Positions 1 to 5,481 of a stretch of DNA of 46,504 nt are shown piece after piece. Both the position numbers and the translations under genes were made by a program. The stretch is from assembly GCF_900104225.1 (NCBI RefSeq), contig NZ_FNJK01000008.1:1-46504 (forward strand), read 5' to 3'. The notes below the pieces were generated by a model. That model was not told where the DNA came from. It saw nothing but the letters and a program-made list of their open reading frames with translations, and did not search any database. Origin of the DNA: Streptococcus equinus. Its GTDB lineage: Bacteria > Bacillota > Bacilli > Lactobacillales > Streptococcaceae. Positions within the stretch are counted from its first letter, which is position 1; every line of letters begins with the position of its first letter.

Positions 1-278
1 GAGTAGAGACTATTACTGTCTATGATGTTGTCGATGTTCCGAATCATCATATGTTTAAACTTAATTTTGCAGCTTATGATTATTTCTGGATTCAATTTAA
101 CTATGAAAACGGACTTTGCGGTTTTTCACTAGTTTTTAATGACCAATTTGGAACATCTTTGGGGAAAAGACTAGCTTACAGCGAGATTGCAGATTGGGAC
201 AGTTATCTTAAAGATATCATGGAAGAAATTGAACTTCGTATACCAGATAAATTTTTAAAAGCTAAAGGATGGCTATAA
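1..278 (+). CDS. Hypothetical protein, 5'-truncated by window edge
   Basis: The reading frame is open from base 3 of the window to the stop at 276-278, so the gene begins upstream; the Met codon at 51 need not be its start. The visible 92 residues are acidic and rich in aromatics (YDYFWIQFNYE) and end in a probable helix (DSYLKDIMEEIELRIPDKFLKAKGWL region). I do not recognise the family. Size and composition would suit a small cytosolic accessory or immunity-type protein, but no motif supports this. It lies 4 nt upstream of the next ORF, so the two are probably co-transcribed. Confidence 0.5.
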   Translation, partial: VETITVYDVVDVPNHHMFKLNFAAYDYFWIQFNYENGLCGFSLVFNDQFGTSLGKRLAYSEIADWDSYLKDIMEEIELRIPDKFLKAKGWL

Positions 279-282
279 CATT

Positions 283-543
283 ATGGAACATAGTCAATTA
301 AGCTGGAAAGACGTTAGTCAATTTGAAGAAATTAAAGGCTACGGTCAAACTGTTTGGCGTCATAATGGGCAGTATTATTTTGTCACAGAAGAGGGAGGGA
401 TTGCTCCTCAACGTGTCGTCTATGAATTATCAGATGAACTCTTTCAATTGCTTGATAGTGGGCAAAAGACCCTTTCTGAAATACTCACTTCCGTAAGCAG
501 TAATTCGTTGACAGCGTCAGCTATTTTTCCTATAATAAAATAA
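283..543 (+). CDS. Hypothetical 86-aa protein, C-terminus possibly not native
   Basis: This is an 86-residue ORF starting at ATG 283. An AAAGGA at 264-269 is a rather distant ribosome-binding site. The family is not recognised. The last 12 codons (L-T-A-S-A-I-F-P-I-I-K-stop) are read through a perfect sigma-A promoter (TTGACA, 17 bp, TATAAT at 508-536). The natural end of this gene may therefore have been lost and replaced by the old nusG promoter region. It could be an intact accessory gene or a truncated remnant. In other streptococci, from general knowledge, secE rather than this type of gene precedes nusG. Confidence 0.45.
   Translation: MEHSQLSWKDVSQFEEIKGYGQTVWRHNGQYYFVTEEGGIAPQRVVYELSDELFQLLDSGQKTLSEILTSVSSNSLTASAIFPIIK
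508..536 (+). promoter_or_regulatory. Consensus sigma-A promoter for nusG
   Basis: TTGACA at 508-513, a spacer of exactly 17 bp, and TATAAT at 531-536 match the consensus perfectly. The start point would be near 543, about 50 nt before the nusG start codon. The promoter lies inside the 3' end of the upstream 86-aa ORF. Confidence 0.85.
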
Positions 544-555
544 AGAAAAACACCT

Positions 556-577
556 AAAGAGCCCTTAGGGGCTTTTT
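556..577 (+). terminator. Terminator-like hairpin in the nusG leader
   Basis: The arms AAAGAGCCC (556-564) and GGGCTTTTT (569-577) form a 9-bp stem with one G-U pair around a TTAG loop, and the stem's 3' arm is itself a U-run. It lies between the nusG promoter and the nusG ribosome-binding site at 583. It may therefore act as an attenuator for nusG, or as the terminator of the upstream genes. Confidence 0.75.
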
Positions 578-592
578 ATAATGGAGGAAATT

Positions 593-1132
593 ATGTTAGA
601 TTCTTTTGATAAAGGTTGGTTTGTCCTACAGACTTACTCTGGTTACGAAAACAAAGTTAAAGAAACATTGTTGCAACGTGCACAAACTTATAACATGTTG
701 GATAACATCTTGCGTGTCGAAATTCCAACACAAACAGTTAACGTTGAAAAAAATGGTAAAGTCAAAGAAGTTGAAGAAAATCGCTTCCCAGGTTATGTTT
801 TGGTTGAAATGGTTATGACAGACGAAGCTTGGTTCGTTGTTCGTAACACACCAAACGTTACTGGATTCGTTGGTTCACATGGTAACCGTTCAAAACCAAC
901 ACCACTTTTGGAAGAAGAAATCCGCGCAATCCTTATTTCAATGGGACAAACTGTTGATGTTGTTGATACAAACATCAAACCAGGTGATGTGGTTCAAATC
1001 ATCGATGGTGCTTTCGTTGGTCAAGAAGGACGTGTTGTTGAAATCGAAAATAATAAAGTTAAATTGATGATTAACATGTTCGGCACTGAAACACAAGCTG
1101 AATTGGAACTTTACCAAATCGCTGAATTGTAA
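593..1132 (+). CDS. nusG: Transcription termination/antitermination protein NusG
   Basis: NusG is an RNA polymerase-bound elongation factor that controls pausing and termination and couples transcription to translation. The 179-residue length is normal for firmicutes. The N-terminal NGN domain begins WFVLQTYSGYENKVKETL and carries FPGYVLVEM. The C-terminal KOW domain contains PGDVVQIIDGAFVGQEGRV. I chose ATG 593 because GGAGG at 583-587 sits 5 nt before it; an ATG at 581 overlaps that site and would add only MEEI. The codon use (many CCA, AAC, CGT) is that of a highly expressed gene. It has its own perfect promoter with a terminator-like leader, and a terminator follows at 1146. Confidence 0.97.
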   Translation: MLDSFDKGWFVLQTYSGYENKVKETLLQRAQTYNMLDNILRVEIPTQTVNVEKNGKVKEVEENRFPGYVLVEMVMTDEAWFVVRNTPNVTGFVGSHGNRSKPTPLLEEEIRAILISMGQTVDVVDTNIKPGDVVQIIDGAFVGQEGRVVEIENNKVKLMINMFGTETQAELELYQIAEL

Positions 1133-1145
1133 TAACTATATTTTT

Positions 1146-1183
1146 AAACGCTTCTAGGTTTGATGACTTAGGAGCGTTTTTTG
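1146..1183 (+). terminator. nusG intrinsic terminator
   Basis: AAACGCTTCTAG (from 1146) pairs with TTAGGAGCGTTT over 12 bp (two G-U pairs) and is followed by a U-run. It ends the nusG transcript and marks the left edge of the ComR-like/cyl island. Confidence 0.9.
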
Positions 1184-1225
1184 GGGTATTTTTTGTTAAG
1201 AAATCGAACATTTTTTTAGGCTATC

Positions 1226-1254
1226 TTGTATTTCTCTCATTTATCTGCTATATT
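1226..1254 (+). promoter_or_regulatory. Predicted promoter of the ComR-like regulator gene
   Basis: TTGTAT at 1226-1231 and TATATT at 1249-1254 are separated by 17 bp, with a TG extended -10 element. The leader to the ATG at 1346 is about 85 nt and holds a small TTTGATTATCAAA palindrome. I see no ComR-box-like dyad here, so the regulator gene itself is not obviously autoregulated. Confidence 0.55.
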
Positions 1255-1345
1255 TAGAATATTACAAAGCGGTTAAAATGCAAATAAATACTTTGATTAT
1301 CAAACTATTCCAATTGAAGCAATTTTAGATTAGGGAGATTTTTGC

Positions 1346-2278
1346 ATGAACTTAAAAAAGGAATTTGGAGAGAAAGTAAGAGCGGTAAGGAAAGAAAAAG
1401 GTTTGAGTCGGCAAATGGTTTGTGGCATTGAGGATGTTTTAACTACCAGACAATTGCAACGGATTGAAAAGGGACAGTCTTTGCCAACGATTGCTACTGC
1501 CATTTATATTGCTGAGAAGTTGGAAGTTTCTCTAGATAAATTAATTAATAAGAAGGGTTTAGAGTTACCAGAGGGTTATATTAATCTTCGTTATCAGTTA
1601 CGCACGCTTTATCATTACGGAAATAAGGAACGTCTTTTGCAGCGTGAGCAGATTATCGAGCAGATTTATGAAGATTATTTTGATTACTTACCAGAAGAGG
1701 AGCAGATTGCGGTTCAAGTCGCTCAAGCTTCTGTGGATATGATATGTACGGGGAATGCTTCTTTTGATCAAGGCTTGCTGGATGAATATTTGGAGCAAGC
1801 TTGTCGAAAGAGTCGTTTATCTTTTAATGATGTTGAAATTATTCAACTGCGTTTGTTGTCTTTAGCGATTCATAATTTTGATAAAATAGAATTTATTGAT
1901 TTGCTAAGTAAGGTGATTCTAGCGGTTCGTTATTTTCCTCTGGCTGATTTAGGAAAAATTCAAGATGTGATTATTTCAGCTGCTGGAGTTTTGTGCTGCT
2001 ATGGTGAGTATGAATTGTTGCCAGATGTGATTGGGGTTTTGCGTGGTATCATGACCAAACGTAACGATTATAGGGATAATATTTTTATCTATGCTTTTCA
2101 ATGGAAGATAGCTCTTTTTTTAAAGGGTGATTTTAAGGAGGCTAAAGAAAAATACGAGAAATCAATTGTTATGGCAGATCTCTTATCAGAGGATTTGATT
2201 AAACAAAATATGCAACGTGAGTGGCATAAGGATATGACTATTTTTGGGGGTGAAAAAGAACCTGGTGAAAACCTTTGA
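1346..2278 (+). CDS. ComR-like (Rgg/RRNPP family) peptide-responsive transcriptional regulator
   Basis: This is a 310-residue regulator with an N-terminal XRE helix-turn-helix (about residues 5-65: VRAVRKEKGLSRQMVCG, TTRQLQRIEKGQSLPTI, AIYIAEKLEVSLDKLI) and a helical TPR-like C-terminal peptide-binding domain. As I remember ComR of S. thermophilus and S. mutans, it matches along the whole length: MNLK start, FCG/VCG near residue 26, RQLxRIExGQS, an EDFYDNLPEDEQ-like stretch (here EDYFDYLPEEEQ), and a short acidic end near KEW/REW. RRNPP regulators bind an imported peptide and then activate target promoters. The gene is followed by its own terminator, then a ComR-box-like dyad and a small peptide ORF, which is the comR-comS layout. 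It could be an orthologue of ComR, a ComR paralogue (ScuR/SarF type) or a broader Rgg. RBS AGGGAG is at 1333-1338. Confidence 0.85.
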   Translation: MNLKKEFGEKVRAVRKEKGLSRQMVCGIEDVLTTRQLQRIEKGQSLPTIATAIYIAEKLEVSLDKLINKKGLELPEGYINLRYQLRTLYHYGNKERLLQREQIIEQIYEDYFDYLPEEEQIAVQVAQASVDMICTGNASFDQGLLDEYLEQACRKSRLSFNDVEIIQLRLLSLAIHNFDKIEFIDLLSKVILAVRYFPLADLGKIQDVIISAAGVLCCYGEYELLPDVIGVLRGIMTKRNDYRDNIFIYAFQWKIALFLKGDFKEAKEKYEKSIVMADLLSEDLIKQNMQREWHKDMTIFGGEKEPGENL

Positions 2279-2295
2279 GTGACTATTTGTTTTAC

Positions 2296-2376
2296 TAATT
2301 TTAAGGCTCGTGAAAAAACAGTCCACTTGTAGCAACTCGCTTTTTAATTTTAAGGCTCGTGAAAAAACAGTCCACT
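2296..2376 (+). repeat. Perfect 32-bp direct repeat, two copies 49 bp apart
   Basis: The copies lie at 2296-2327 and 2345-2376 and read TAATTTTAAGGCTCGTGAAAA onward without mismatch. Each contains the left arm of the regulator's terminator; only the second copy is followed by the right arm. This is a tandem duplication of the terminator's 5' half. Confidence 0.9.
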
Positions 2377-2388
2377 GGACTGTTTTTT
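2362..2388 (+). terminator. Intrinsic terminator of the ComR-like gene
   Basis: AAAAAACAGTCC and GGACTGTTTTTT form a perfect 12-bp stem with a 3-nt loop and a U-run. It insulates the regulator gene from the dyad-controlled promoter that begins a few bases downstream. Confidence 0.92.
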
Positions 2389-2394
2389 TCATAT

Positions 2395-2438
2395 GGACAT
2401 AAATGTCCTCACGTCATGATATTAAAGAGATATATACT
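2395..2438 (+). promoter_or_regulatory. ComR-box-like dyad and -10 of the peptide/cyl promoter
   Basis: GGACAT-AA-ATGTCC at 2395-2408 is a perfect dyad and contains GACATNNATGTC, the ECom/ComR box described upstream of comS and comX/sigX in mutans, bovis and pyogenic streptococci (from memory). A -10 hexamer TATACT follows at 2433-2438. The -35 position (about 2410-2415, CACGTC) has no similarity to TTGACA, as expected for an activator-dependent promoter. The dyad centre is about 43 nt upstream of the predicted start point. Confidence 0.75.
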
Positions 2439-2468
2439 AATGACAACAAATAAGAAAGGATGAAGGAT

Positions 2469-2510
2469 ATGTTTACGTTGCTTAATTTTTTAATTTTTTG
2501 GAAAGGCTAA
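2469..2510 (+). CDS. Candidate signalling peptide precursor (ComS-like), 13 aa
   Basis: The ORF reads ATG TTT ACG ... TGG AAA GGC TAA and encodes MFTLLNFLIFWKG. An AAAGGA at 2455-2460 sits 8 nt before ATG 2469; an in-frame ATG at 2460 would give MKDMFTLLNFLIFWKG but has no properly spaced site. The gene lies directly downstream of the ComR-box-like promoter, where comS lies next to comR. Like S. mutans ComS (from memory MFSILTSILMGLDWWSL) it begins MF, is hydrophobic, and carries Trp near its C-terminus. The active pheromone would probably be a C-terminal fragment such as FLIFWKG, imported by an oligopeptide permease encoded elsewhere. It differs from known XIPs in having one Trp and a basic C-terminal KG. 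Translation is not proven. Confidence 0.6.
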   Translation: MFTLLNFLIFWKG

Positions 2511-2540
2511 GAAGTAAAATAACTTTTTAGTTTGAATAGG

Positions 2541-2565
2541 AATACTGTTTAACCCAAACAGTATT
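2541..2565 (+). other. Hairpin between peptide ORF and the 67-aa gene
   Basis: AATACTGTTT (2541-2550) and AAACAGTATT (2556-2565) form a perfect 10-bp stem with a 5-nt loop. No U-run follows on either strand, so it is not a standard terminator. It could be an mRNA processing or stabilising element, an operator dyad, or a site of conditional attenuation between the signal peptide and the biosynthetic genes. Confidence 0.6.
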
Positions 2566-2611
2566 AGGGGAAGAATAATACAAGAAAGTATTTCTAGAGG
2601 ATATAACAGCA

Positions 2612-2815
2612 ATGATAACGAGCAATATCGAAAAGAAGATTGAAGAAGTTTCTTATTTGATTTTAAATAATACGACTGAAAAGAATAAATTAGTTTCGGT
2701 TTGGGTGGATGATGAGCTGTTTAAATTAACACTGCTTGAGCAAAAGAGTCAGAAGAAAATTTTGCTAGGGACAATTGGACAAAATGCCAAAATTATTGTT
2801 AAAGAGCAGGAGTAA
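2612..2815 (+). CDS. Unrecognised 67-aa protein heading the cyl operon
   Basis: A small soluble protein (about 67 residues) rich in Lys, Glu and Ile, with no signal peptide or membrane segment. It looks like helix (NIEKKIEEVSYLILNN) followed by beta strands (KLVSVWVDDELFKLTLLE). AGAGG at 2596-2600 lies 11 nt before the ATG. It stands 38 nt upstream of cylX and appears to be the first gene of the operon after the peptide ORF. I know no equivalent at this place in the group B Streptococcus cyl operon, which starts with cylX. A regulatory, immunity or chaperone role is only a guess. Confidence 0.6.
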   Translation: MITSNIEKKIEEVSYLILNNTTEKNKLVSVWVDDELFKLTLLEQKSQKKILLGTIGQNAKIIVKEQE

Positions 2816-2853
2816 CTCCGAAAGTAGCTCGTTTCTGCTGGAGGGATAAGCTT

Positions 2854-3162
2854 GTGAAAACATCAAATATTTTAGGAAAGAATGAGACGCTTTCTAATCA
2901 TCAATATTGTTTATATGATACACGGCTGACAAATAGTTTATTGATTTCAACACATTTAGTAGGAAAGGTCTATTATGCTGAAGGAATCGTTGAAGGTGGC
3001 ATCTGTGAAAAAGGTGCTATTTTATTAAGGGTGGAGATTTTGGGCTTGGCTTATGATTATGTGACTTATGAAGCAGTAAAGATTCTCAAGAAATATTGCC
3101 AGAATGGGGGGATTGTTGATTATAATGCTCCCATCCTTCTTGTGGAAAGGATACAAAGGTGA
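2854..3162 (+). CDS. cylX: CylX, small protein at the head of the cyl operon
   Basis: A 102-residue protein starting at GTG 2854 with GGAGG at 2840-2844, 9 nt upstream. It is assigned by position and size: the first gene of the S. agalactiae cyl operon, cylX, encodes a protein of about this length directly before cylD. The sequence shows alternating strand and helix segments (LVGKVYYAEGIVEGG, AILLRVEILGLAYDYV, EAVKILKKYC) and no membrane segment or known catalytic motif. Its biochemical role is not known to me. It overlaps cylD by 4 nt (ATGA), implying translational coupling. Confidence 0.7.
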   Translation: MKTSNILGKNETLSNHQYCLYDTRLTNSLLISTHLVGKVYYAEGIVEGGICEKGAILLRVEILGLAYDYVTYEAVKILKKYCQNGGIVDYNAPILLVERIQR

Positions 3163-4004
3163 TGTCTACAGTAATCTATGGTGGTCAAGGTAATGTTCAG
3201 TTAAAACATTTGCATCAAATGGCGAAGACTGAAAAAGGACAGGCCTTACTTTTGCAATTGCAAGAGTGCGATTTAGAGTCGTATCAATTGTTTCAAAATA
3301 TTTTAGAGAAAAAGTGTGGTTTGGATGGTTTGCATGCAGCTATGCTATCGACTTTTCTTTATAATATTTGGTTAACACAGGCAGAGGCAATTGTTACGGG
3401 AACAAGATTTTCGGCACATAGTGCTGGTATTTTTAATGTCTTGCTGGCTAGTGAAAGTGCCAATTTTCAAGACATTATTTTATTTATCAAAAAACGGGCG
3501 CAATTAGTTGAAAACTTATCACGTTTGGAAGAATTGTGGCTTGTCATAACAGAAGACATGGACCTTTTGCGACAAAAGGTTCTAAATTGCTATCCGGAGA
3601 AATTTCAGTTAGCCATTTTAACAGATGAGATTTCAGGTGTTTTGGCAATGAAAGAAGATAGTTTGGCCGAATTGCAGGAGTTGGCTGAAAAAGCAGCTTG
3701 TCCGTTAAAGGTGAAGCGTTTAGGGGTTAAAGCTCCTTATCATACTAGCTTTTTAAGTCAGGCTAAGGATGACTATTGCGATTTGGTTGATGATTTAAAT
3801 ATTGTTCAGAATCGAGACTTTAGCTACATTTTTCATTGTGATGATTTAAAAGATGAAATCTTGTATCAGTGGGATCATTTGTTTGATTGGCAAAAAATCA
3901 AGGAAGAAATTCTAAGCAAGGACACTGATGTCCTTGACTTATCGCCAAATAAATTTATTTCAAAACAATTGATGAAGATGAAACGCAGAAAGGAAAAGAA
4001 ATGA
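3159..4004 (+). CDS. cylD: CylD, malonyl-CoA:ACP transacylase-like protein
   Basis: CylD is an acyltransferase of the FabD type, expected to load malonyl units onto AcpC for polyene chain building. The 281-residue protein has the family landmarks: YGGQG near the N-terminus (residues 7-11), the nucleophile elbow AHSAG with Ser88, and APYHTS with the catalytic His195. The domain is slightly shorter than primary-metabolism FabD (about 305 aa). It overlaps cylX and cylG by 4 nt each. The C-terminus is very basic (KQLMKMKRRKEKK). The start at 3159 could equally be the next codon, since both are ATG. Confidence 0.88.
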   Translation: MMSTVIYGGQGNVQLKHLHQMAKTEKGQALLLQLQECDLESYQLFQNILEKKCGLDGLHAAMLSTFLYNIWLTQAEAIVTGTRFSAHSAGIFNVLLASESANFQDIILFIKKRAQLVENLSRLEELWLVITEDMDLLRQKVLNCYPEKFQLAILTDEISGVLAMKEDSLAELQELAEKAACPLKVKRLGVKAPYHTSFLSQAKDDYCDLVDDLNIVQNRDFSYIFHCDDLKDEILYQWDHLFDWQKIKEEILSKDTDVLDLSPNKFISKQLMKMKRRKEKK

Positions 4005-4723
4005 AGGTAGCAATTGTCACAGGTGGGACTCGTGGAATTGGAAGAGCCATCTCAACAGAATTGCACAAAGAAGGTTACCAAGTTATTGCCATTTATGCTG
4101 GCAATGATGCCAAAGCGATGGCTTTAAAGGAAGAACTTCCTGGTTTAGAAGTGTATAAGTGTGATGTTTCAGATGCTAAGGCTGTTCAAAAATTAGTGAC
4201 AAGTATTTTCCGTACTTATGGTCGCATTGATTGTTTGGTTAATAATGCTGGTATTATTCGAGATGGTTATTTTTTGATGATGTCCGAAGATAAGTGGCAT
4301 GATGTTTTGAACATCAATCTGATGGGCTTGGTTAATATGACTAAGGCTGTTTTGCGCATTATGAAAGCTAAGCATATTCAAGGTAAGGTGGTCAATATTT
4401 CATCAACTAGTGGTGTGGCTGGACAAGTTGGTCAGGCTAACTATTCAGCTAGTAAGGGTGCGATTATTGCGGTTACTAAGACCTTGGCAAAAGAATTTGC
4501 TAAAGATCATATCACGGTTAACTGTGTTAGCCCGGGTTTTATTGAAACAGATATGACGAGTGAATTGCGTAATAAGGAAGACATTGAAAAGCACATCATT
4601 CCTTTGGGAAGATTTGGACAACCTGAGGAAGTGGCTTGGGCAGTTGCTTTCTTACTCAGTGATAAGGCTAATTATATTACAGGAAAAAATTTGGTAATCG
4701 ATGGAGGAATGATTAATGATTAA
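4001..4723 (+). CDS. cylG: CylG, 3-ketoacyl-ACP reductase (SDR family)
   Basis: A short-chain dehydrogenase/reductase of 240 residues that reduces the beta-keto group of the growing ACP-bound chain using NADPH. Visible motifs are TGGTRGIG (Rossmann cofactor loop, residues 7-14), NNAG, the catalytic Ser in NISSTSG, the YSASK active site, and SPGFIETDMT. The length is that of FabG. It overlaps cylD by 4 nt and acpC by 8 nt. Because it sits in the cyl cluster beside a dedicated ACP and dehydratase, it belongs to polyene synthesis rather than general fatty acid synthesis. Confidence 0.93.
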   Translation: MKVAIVTGGTRGIGRAISTELHKEGYQVIAIYAGNDAKAMALKEELPGLEVYKCDVSDAKAVQKLVTSIFRTYGRIDCLVNNAGIIRDGYFLMMSEDKWHDVLNINLMGLVNMTKAVLRIMKAKHIQGKVVNISSTSGVAGQVGQANYSASKGAIIAVTKTLAKEFAKDHITVNCVSPGFIETDMTSELRNKEDIEKHIIPLGRFGQPEEVAWAVAFLLSDKANYITGKNLVIDGGMIND

Positions 4724-5012
4724 TTGGAACGAAGAGAAACAAGTGATTAAAAGACGTCAAGAGGTGGTTGATCAAATTAAAGATGTTTTGATTGACTCTT
4801 TGATGTTAGACATTGATAAAGAGTTGATTATTAATGACCAACCGTTGTTTGGGCGTGGTTTGGAATTGGATTCTATCGATGCTTTGGAATTATCAATTGG
4901 CTTGTCTACCACTTTTGGTGTTGAGATTAATGATGATGACATGGCAGTTTTGTCATCAGTTAATAAACTAGCTGATTTTGTGATTGAAAATAGTGAGGAT
5001 TTCAATGGTTAA
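4716..5012 (+). CDS. acpC: AcpC, acyl carrier protein of the cyl pathway
   Basis: A 98-residue acidic carrier protein. The phosphopantetheine site is in GLELDSIDALELSI, with Ser inside the canonical DSIDALE motif. It carries the growing polyene chain and needs activation by a phosphopantetheinyl transferase, probably CylK at the end of the operon. It is about 20 residues longer than housekeeping AcpP, at the N-terminus. It overlaps cylG by 8 nt and cylZ by 8 nt. Confidence 0.92.
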   Translation: MINWNEEKQVIKRRQEVVDQIKDVLIDSLMLDIDKELIINDQPLFGRGLELDSIDALELSIGLSTTFGVEINDDDMAVLSSVNKLADFVIENSEDFNG

Positions 5013-5481
5013 GATTAACAGTGAAGACATTATCAAGATGTTACCCCACCGTTATCCATTTTTGTTAGTGGATAAAGTTTTGAAGTATAAAACTGGTGTT
5101 ATTGAATGTCGTAAGAATATCACTGTCAATGAGCCGTTTTTCCAAGGGCACTTTCCTGGGCGTCCAATTGTTCCTGGGGTTTTGATGATTGAAATGGCTG
5201 CGCAGTCAGCGGCTTTGCTTTATATTTTGGATTCACTGGGTGGTGCTGATTTTTCATTGGCTGATTTAAGTGCTGAAAATGTTGCTGAGAAAGTTGGTTA
5301 TTTGGCAAGTGTTAAGAATTTTAAGTTCAAAAAAATCGTGACTCCCGGGGACCAGCTCAGCATTACTTGTAAATCTTGTTCAAAACTTGGTCAGCTCTTA
5401 GAAATTCAAGCCATTATTCGAGATGAGAAGAAACAAGAAGTTGCTTCGGGAAGGATGCTGGTGTCAGAAAATGGAGATTAG
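5005..5481 (+). CDS. cylZ: CylZ, 3-hydroxyacyl-ACP dehydratase (FabZ family)
   Basis: A hot-dog fold dehydratase that removes water from 3-hydroxyacyl-ACP to leave the trans double bond of the polyene. From ATG 5005 the protein is 158 residues. MLPHRYPFLLVDKVL is the usual FabZ N-terminus, and HFPGRPIVPGVLMIEMAAQ holds catalytic His49 and Glu63. ATG 5005 was chosen over the in-frame ATG at 4984 because GAGG at 4995-4998 precedes it by 6 nt and the family normally begins here. No enoyl reductase gene is present in the cluster, which agrees with a product that keeps its double bonds. Confidence 0.93.
   Translation: MVKINSEDIIKMLPHRYPFLLVDKVLKYKTGVIECRKNITVNEPFFQGHFPGRPIVPGVLMIEMAAQSAALLYILDSLGGADFSLADLSAENVAEKVGYLASVKNFKFKKIVTPGDQLSITCKSCSKLGQLLEIQAIIRDEKKQEVASGRMLVSENGD

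Noticed and set aside
2460..2510. 16-residue version of the peptide (MKDMFTLLNFLIFWKG)
   Set aside because: The ATG at 2460 directly abuts its only purine-rich stretch, while ATG 2469 has an 8-nt spacing; the shorter form is preferred, though the longer one is not excluded.
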